NCBI GenBank assembly: GCA_028693695.1
Contig: JAQUUV010000028.1
Location: forward strand, 1-15,396
Direction of reading: 5' to 3'
Source: Syntrophomonas sp.
GTDB taxonomy: Bacteria; Bacillota; Syntrophomonadia; Syntrophomonadales; Syntrophomonadaceae
Length of the DNA: 15,396 nucleotides
The translations under genes were made by a program, and so were the position numbers. Under the pieces are notes generated by a model. That model ran no database searches. It was not told the DNA's origin and saw only the letters and a list, made by a program, of their open reading frames with translations. Numbering within the stretch: the first letter of the stretch is position 1; each line of letters opens with the position of its first letter. Below are positions 12,838-15,396 of this stretch, one piece after another.

Positions 12838-14004
12838 ATGAGTAAAGAATCAGATAAGCTGTACAGTACATTGGAAAAGGAAGCCTTGATTTGCGGCAGA
12901 TGCGGTTACTGCCGCAGTGCTTGCCCAGTATACCAGGTCGTAGGGTGGGAGTCTGCTGCGCCCCGGGGTAAGATAAGCATGGCCCGGGATATATTTTCCA
13001 AAAAGCAAACCAGTCCTATAACCGATGACTTTGTCAAACGTTTGTCACAATGTACCCTGTGCGGAGCCTGTGCCAATGAGTGTTCAACATCTATCGATAC
13101 TAGGAAATTGTGGCTGGATTTGCGTAAGCGTATTGCAGATCTGGGTAAACAGCCTAAAGCTTATGATGCTATTAGAGACAATCTGCTGGCCAATAAAAAT
13201 ATTACCACTTTTGATAATGCTGACCGGTTGGAATGGGCCCAGGATCTGGATGAGCCTGAACAACTAGAACCGCGGGCAGGGGCCGATGTGTGCTATTTCG
13301 TAGGTTGTGTTTCTGCTTTCTTTCCCCAAGCAGCTCAGATTCCGCTAGCCGTGGCGGAGATATTAACTGAAGCAGAAGTTGATTTTACCACTATGGGCGG
13401 TGAAGAATGGTGCTGTGGTTTTCCTCTGATTGGTTCCGGGTTTGTTGATGACTCAAAGCAATTTATAAAACACAATGTTGACAAGATCAAGGAATTCGAG
13501 ATTCATACTCTGATTGCCAGCTGCGCCTCCTGTTATCATGTTTGGAAACATGATAGTGAAGAAGCTTTAGCAGGATATGAGCTGGAGGTTCTGCATACCA
13601 CTGAGTACCTGGCCAGGTTGATTAAAGAAGGCAAAATTGAATTAAACGAGTTGGATGAGGTTGTTACCTATCATGATCCTTGCGATCTGGGCAGAAACAG
13701 CGGTATTTATGATGCCCCCCGGGAAATAATAAACAGCATTCCAGGAATTAAATTCGTAGAAATGCAACACCACCACCAAGCTTCCCTATGCTGCGGAGGA
13801 GGTGGCAATCTTCAAAGCGTAGACGCGGATGTAGCCTCTAAAATAGCCCATCTTCGAGCTGAAGAAATTAAGGCTACCGGTGCAACTATCATAGTCTCAG
13901 CTTGTCAGCAATGTGAACAGATGCTGACTACTGCTATACGCGAAGCCAAATTGCCGGTAAAGGTTATGGATCTCAGTCAATTGATACTTGAAGCAATGGG
14001 TTAA
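12838..14004 (+). CDS. GlcF/HdrD-like Fe-S oxidoreductase
   Basis: This is a 388-residue protein with two [4Fe-4S] motifs (Cys19/22/25/29 and Cys72/75/78/82) followed by two CCG domains. The first CCG domain uses Cys157, Cys192-193, Cys229 and Cys232. The second uses Cys282, Cys318-319, Cys356 and Cys359. This domain order is shared by GlcF, the electron acceptor of GlcD, and by HdrD, which carries out disulfide chemistry in methanogens. All cluster cysteines are present. The gene follows the GlcD-like flavoprotein by 3 nt, so they almost certainly form one complex. Because lipoyl carriers flank the pair, oxidation of a dihydrolipoyl group at a CCG cluster is a plausible role; a 2-hydroxy-acid dehydrogenase is the conventional one. 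Confidence 0.9.
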   Translation: MSKESDKLYSTLEKEALICGRCGYCRSACPVYQVVGWESAAPRGKISMARDIFSKKQTSPITDDFVKRLSQCTLCGACANECSTSIDTRKLWLDLRKRIADLGKQPKAYDAIRDNLLANKNITTFDNADRLEWAQDLDEPEQLEPRAGADVCYFVGCVSAFFPQAAQIPLAVAEILTEAEVDFTTMGGEEWCCGFPLIGSGFVDDSKQFIKHNVDKIKEFEIHTLIASCASCYHVWKHDSEEALAGYELEVLHTTEYLARLIKEGKIELNELDEVVTYHDPCDLGRNSGIYDAPREIINSIPGIKFVEMQHHHQASLCCGGGGNLQSVDADVASKIAHLRAEEIKATGATIIVSACQQCEQMLTTAIREAKLPVKVMDLSQLILEAMG

Positions 14005-14044
14005 CTAGTCTCTCGTTTCTCTAAATTGAAAGGAGTTGGATGGA

Positions 14045-14350
14045 ATGGCAGCATTAAAAGCGGGGTTTATATTTGTAGCGCCCGAAGCGGATTACCAGAA
14101 AAACCGGGCGGTGGTCGAGACTCCAGTAGTTGAATTAACCGTAGTAGGAGTCAAGGATTATGCTATGGCCGCTAAAGCGGCTAAAGAACTGGTTGATGAG
14201 GGAATAGGCGCAATTGAATTATGCGCTGGCTTTGGCATCGAGGGTACTGCATTAGTTAAAAAGGCTGTAGGTGACAAAGCAGTAGTAGGGGTGGTACGTT
14301 TCGATAATCATCCTGGCTTAGGGTTTAAGAGTGGAGACGAGATATTCTAA
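14045..14350 (+). CDS. DUF6506 family protein
   Basis: This 101-residue protein matches the DUF6506 type in my reading (ALKAGFIFVAPEAD, VVETPVVELTVVGVKDY, GIGAIELCAGFGIEGT, VVRFDNHPGL, ending KSGDEIF). It has no membrane segment or signal peptide and looks like a small alpha/beta protein with one conserved-looking Cys in ELCAGFG. Function is unknown. The ATG at 14045 is chosen because AAAGGAG lies 9 nt upstream; a TTG at 14036 in the same frame abuts that ribosome site and is unsuitable. It sits between the GlcF/HdrD-like gene and the lipoate ligase, so it is likely an accessory of the same system. Confidence 0.8.
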   Translation: MAALKAGFIFVAPEADYQKNRAVVETPVVELTVVGVKDYAMAAKAAKELVDEGIGAIELCAGFGIEGTALVKKAVGDKAVVGVVRFDNHPGLGFKSGDEIF

Positions 14351-14394
14351 AACAAGACGTAAGAAGGTAGAAGGAAACGAAAGGGTTGGTGGTA

Positions 14395-15252
14395 GTGGAT
14401 TTATACAACCTGGGGGCGGTGAGTTGGTGGGAGTCCCAATGCTATTATCATGCTATGGCCCACCTGGGCCGCGAAGGGTTGATAATCTGCTATCCCTCTA
14501 CTCCATATGTGTGTTTGGGCTTACACGATGACCTGGATCAGGAAATAAACCAGGGATACTGCGAGGAACAGGGTATTCCGATATTTCGGCGCGAGACCGG
14601 CGGCGGAGTAGTATATCTGGATAATCGGCAAGTTTTTTTTCAATTAGTCCTCAGACGGGATAATCCCCAACTACCGTTACGGCGCTGCCGATATTACGAA
14701 AAATTTTTACAACCGGCTATTTCAGTGTATCGGCAGTACGGTGTTCCGGCGGAGATCAAGGCTCCCGCAGATATAGCTGCCGCAGGAAGAAAGTGCTCTG
14801 GAAATGCCTGTGGGGATGTTGGGGATGGTGTAGCCTATGTTGGCAATATTCTATTAGATTTTGATTATGCAATCATGAGCAATATTTTAAAAGTGCCTAA
14901 TCCGCAATTCCGTGAGCATTTACGCCAGGCCATGCAAGCTAATATGACTACCCTAAATGATTGGGTGAATGGTTCCGTACCTTATGCTGATTTAACCTCG
15001 CGGCTTATAGATGAGTTCAAAAAGCAATGGAGAGAGTTAGAGCCCATGGTACCTGATCGGCAACTAATTGATAAATCAAATGAGATTTATCAAAGGTTCA
15101 CTGCAGATGAATGGCTGGGAATGCCAGGTCGGAGGCACCCTGATAGAAAAATAAAGATTGCCGAAGGTGTATTCTTGATGGAAAGAAAAGGGCAAGTGGG
15201 GACGGTTCTTGACTTGCTGGTTACTGACGGGAGGAAACGCAATGCAATGTAA
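14395..15252 (+). CDS. Lipoate-protein ligase A-like protein
   Basis: This is a protein of about 285 residues of the BPL/LplA/LipB fold that attaches free lipoate (or transfers lipoyl groups) to lipoyl-domain lysines. The nucleotide/lipoate motif RRETGGGVVYLD begins at residue 65 and the catalytic Lys133 lies in GRKCSGNAC. The GTG at 14395 has AAAGGG 9 nt upstream; a TTG at 14386 with AAGGAA upstream is a possible longer start. The gene ends 10 nt inside the second GcvH-like gene, which points to that protein as its client. Its C-terminal coding region contains a REP-like motif (15191-15217) that supplies residues KGQVGTVLDLL, so the native C-terminus may have been remodelled. Confidence 0.88.
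   Translation: MDLYNLGAVSWWESQCYYHAMAHLGREGLIICYPSTPYVCLGLHDDLDQEINQGYCEEQGIPIFRRETGGGVVYLDNRQVFFQLVLRRDNPQLPLRRCRYYEKFLQPAISVYRQYGVPAEIKAPADIAAAGRKCSGNACGDVGDGVAYVGNILLDFDYAIMSNILKVPNPQFREHLRQAMQANMTTLNDWVNGSVPYADLTSRLIDEFKKQWRELEPMVPDRQLIDKSNEIYQRFTADEWLGMPGRRHPDRKIKIAEGVFLMERKGQVGTVLDLLVTDGRKRNAM
15191..15217. repeat. REP-like element inside the 3' end of the lipoate ligase gene
   Basis: GCAAGT (15192-15197) is the exact complement of ACTTGC (15212-15217), enclosing a GGGGACGGTTCTTG core. The GGGGACGGTTCTT core resembles REP-type palindromes seen in many Firmicute genomes. Related but degraded copies lie at 784-810 and 2471-2495. It ends 12 nt before the GGGAGG ribosome site of the next gene, so its hairpin could affect translation of that gene. 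Confidence 0.6.
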
Positions 15253-15396
15253 AAAATACGATATACCCGAGAATCTTTACTATGACACCAATGATTTTTG
15301 GATAAAGGTCAATGGGGAAGAAGCAGTAGTTGGGATGACTGACTACGGTCAAAGCAATACCGGCGATATCCTTTATCTGGAGTTATCTCACGGTGG
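15242..15396 (+). CDS. GcvH-like lipoyl carrier protein (second copy), 3' end missing
   Basis: The first 51 codons of a second GcvH-like protein are visible. YDIPENLYYDTNDFWIKV and VVGMTDYGQSNTGDILYLEL follow the H-protein N-terminal pattern and align with the first copy at 10940 (shared KY-IP--LYY, G-TD). The two copies differ at many positions, so this is an old duplication or separate acquisition. GGGAGG lies 6 nt before the ATG. The gene overlaps the lipoate ligase by 11 nt. The lipoyl-lysine lies beyond the window, so functionality cannot be judged. Confidence 0.85.
   Translation, partial: MQCKKYDIPENLYYDTNDFWIKVNGEEAVVGMTDYGQSNTGDILYLELSHG

Overview
The window looks like a chromosomal segment of an anaerobic, low-to-moderate-GC Firmicute, probably of the Peptococcaceae or Syntrophomonadaceae type. 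This is inferred from strong AAAGGAGG ribosome binding sites, GTG/TTG starts, HdrB/HdrC-type electron-transfer genes, DUF1097 and lin0512-family genes, and an acetoin-dehydrogenase-type cluster. The genus cannot be fixed from the sequence alone. No tRNA, rRNA, CRISPR array or transposase gene was recognised.

Layout. (1) 1-2063, plus strand: the 3' part of a [2Fe-2S]/2x[4Fe-4S] electron-transfer protein, then an HdrB-like and an HdrC-like gene that overlap. Two related long hairpins (734-782 and 2103-2163) flank the hdrBC pair. (2) 2175-3333, minus strand: a 70-residue Cys-rich protein of unknown function and a DUF1097 membrane protein with its own terminator. (3) 3334-3988: a regulatory region with two divergently oriented sigma-54 (-24/-12) promoters. 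One reads left into DUF1097 and the other reads right into the large cluster. An inverted-repeat candidate activator site and an orphan terminator lie between them. (4) 3989-8945, plus: a lin0512-family protein, E1-alpha, E1-beta, an AcoX-like NAD-kinase-fold protein and a lipoylated E2. Together these form an acetoin-dehydrogenase-like (AcoABCX) 2-oxo-acid-dehydrogenase-type complex. (5) 8996-15396, plus, nearly gapless: AhpD-like CMD protein, LipB, LipA, a GcvH-like lipoyl carrier, a GlcD-like FAD oxidase, a GlcF/HdrD-like Fe-S protein, DUF6506, an LplA-like lipoate ligase and the start of a second GcvH-like protein.

How the genes may work together. The E1 pair cleaves its substrate (acetoin or a related compound) with TPP and loads the acyl group on the E2 lipoyl arm, giving an acyl-CoA and dihydrolipoamide. 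No E3 (dihydrolipoamide dehydrogenase) gene is present in the window. Instead, the cluster carries complete lipoate synthesis (LipB, LipA), a lipoate ligase, two free GcvH-like lipoyl proteins and no glycine-cleavage P or T genes. It also carries a flavoprotein paired with an Fe-S protein that has two [4Fe-4S] motifs plus two CCG domains, the same domain order as HdrD. My main hypothesis is a lipoate-centred redox system. In it, GcvH-like proteins act as dithiol carriers between a lipoyl dehydrogenase complex and a GlcD/HdrD-like oxidoreductase, possibly continuing to the HdrBC module. This is inference; a conventional E3 elsewhere in the genome would weaken it.
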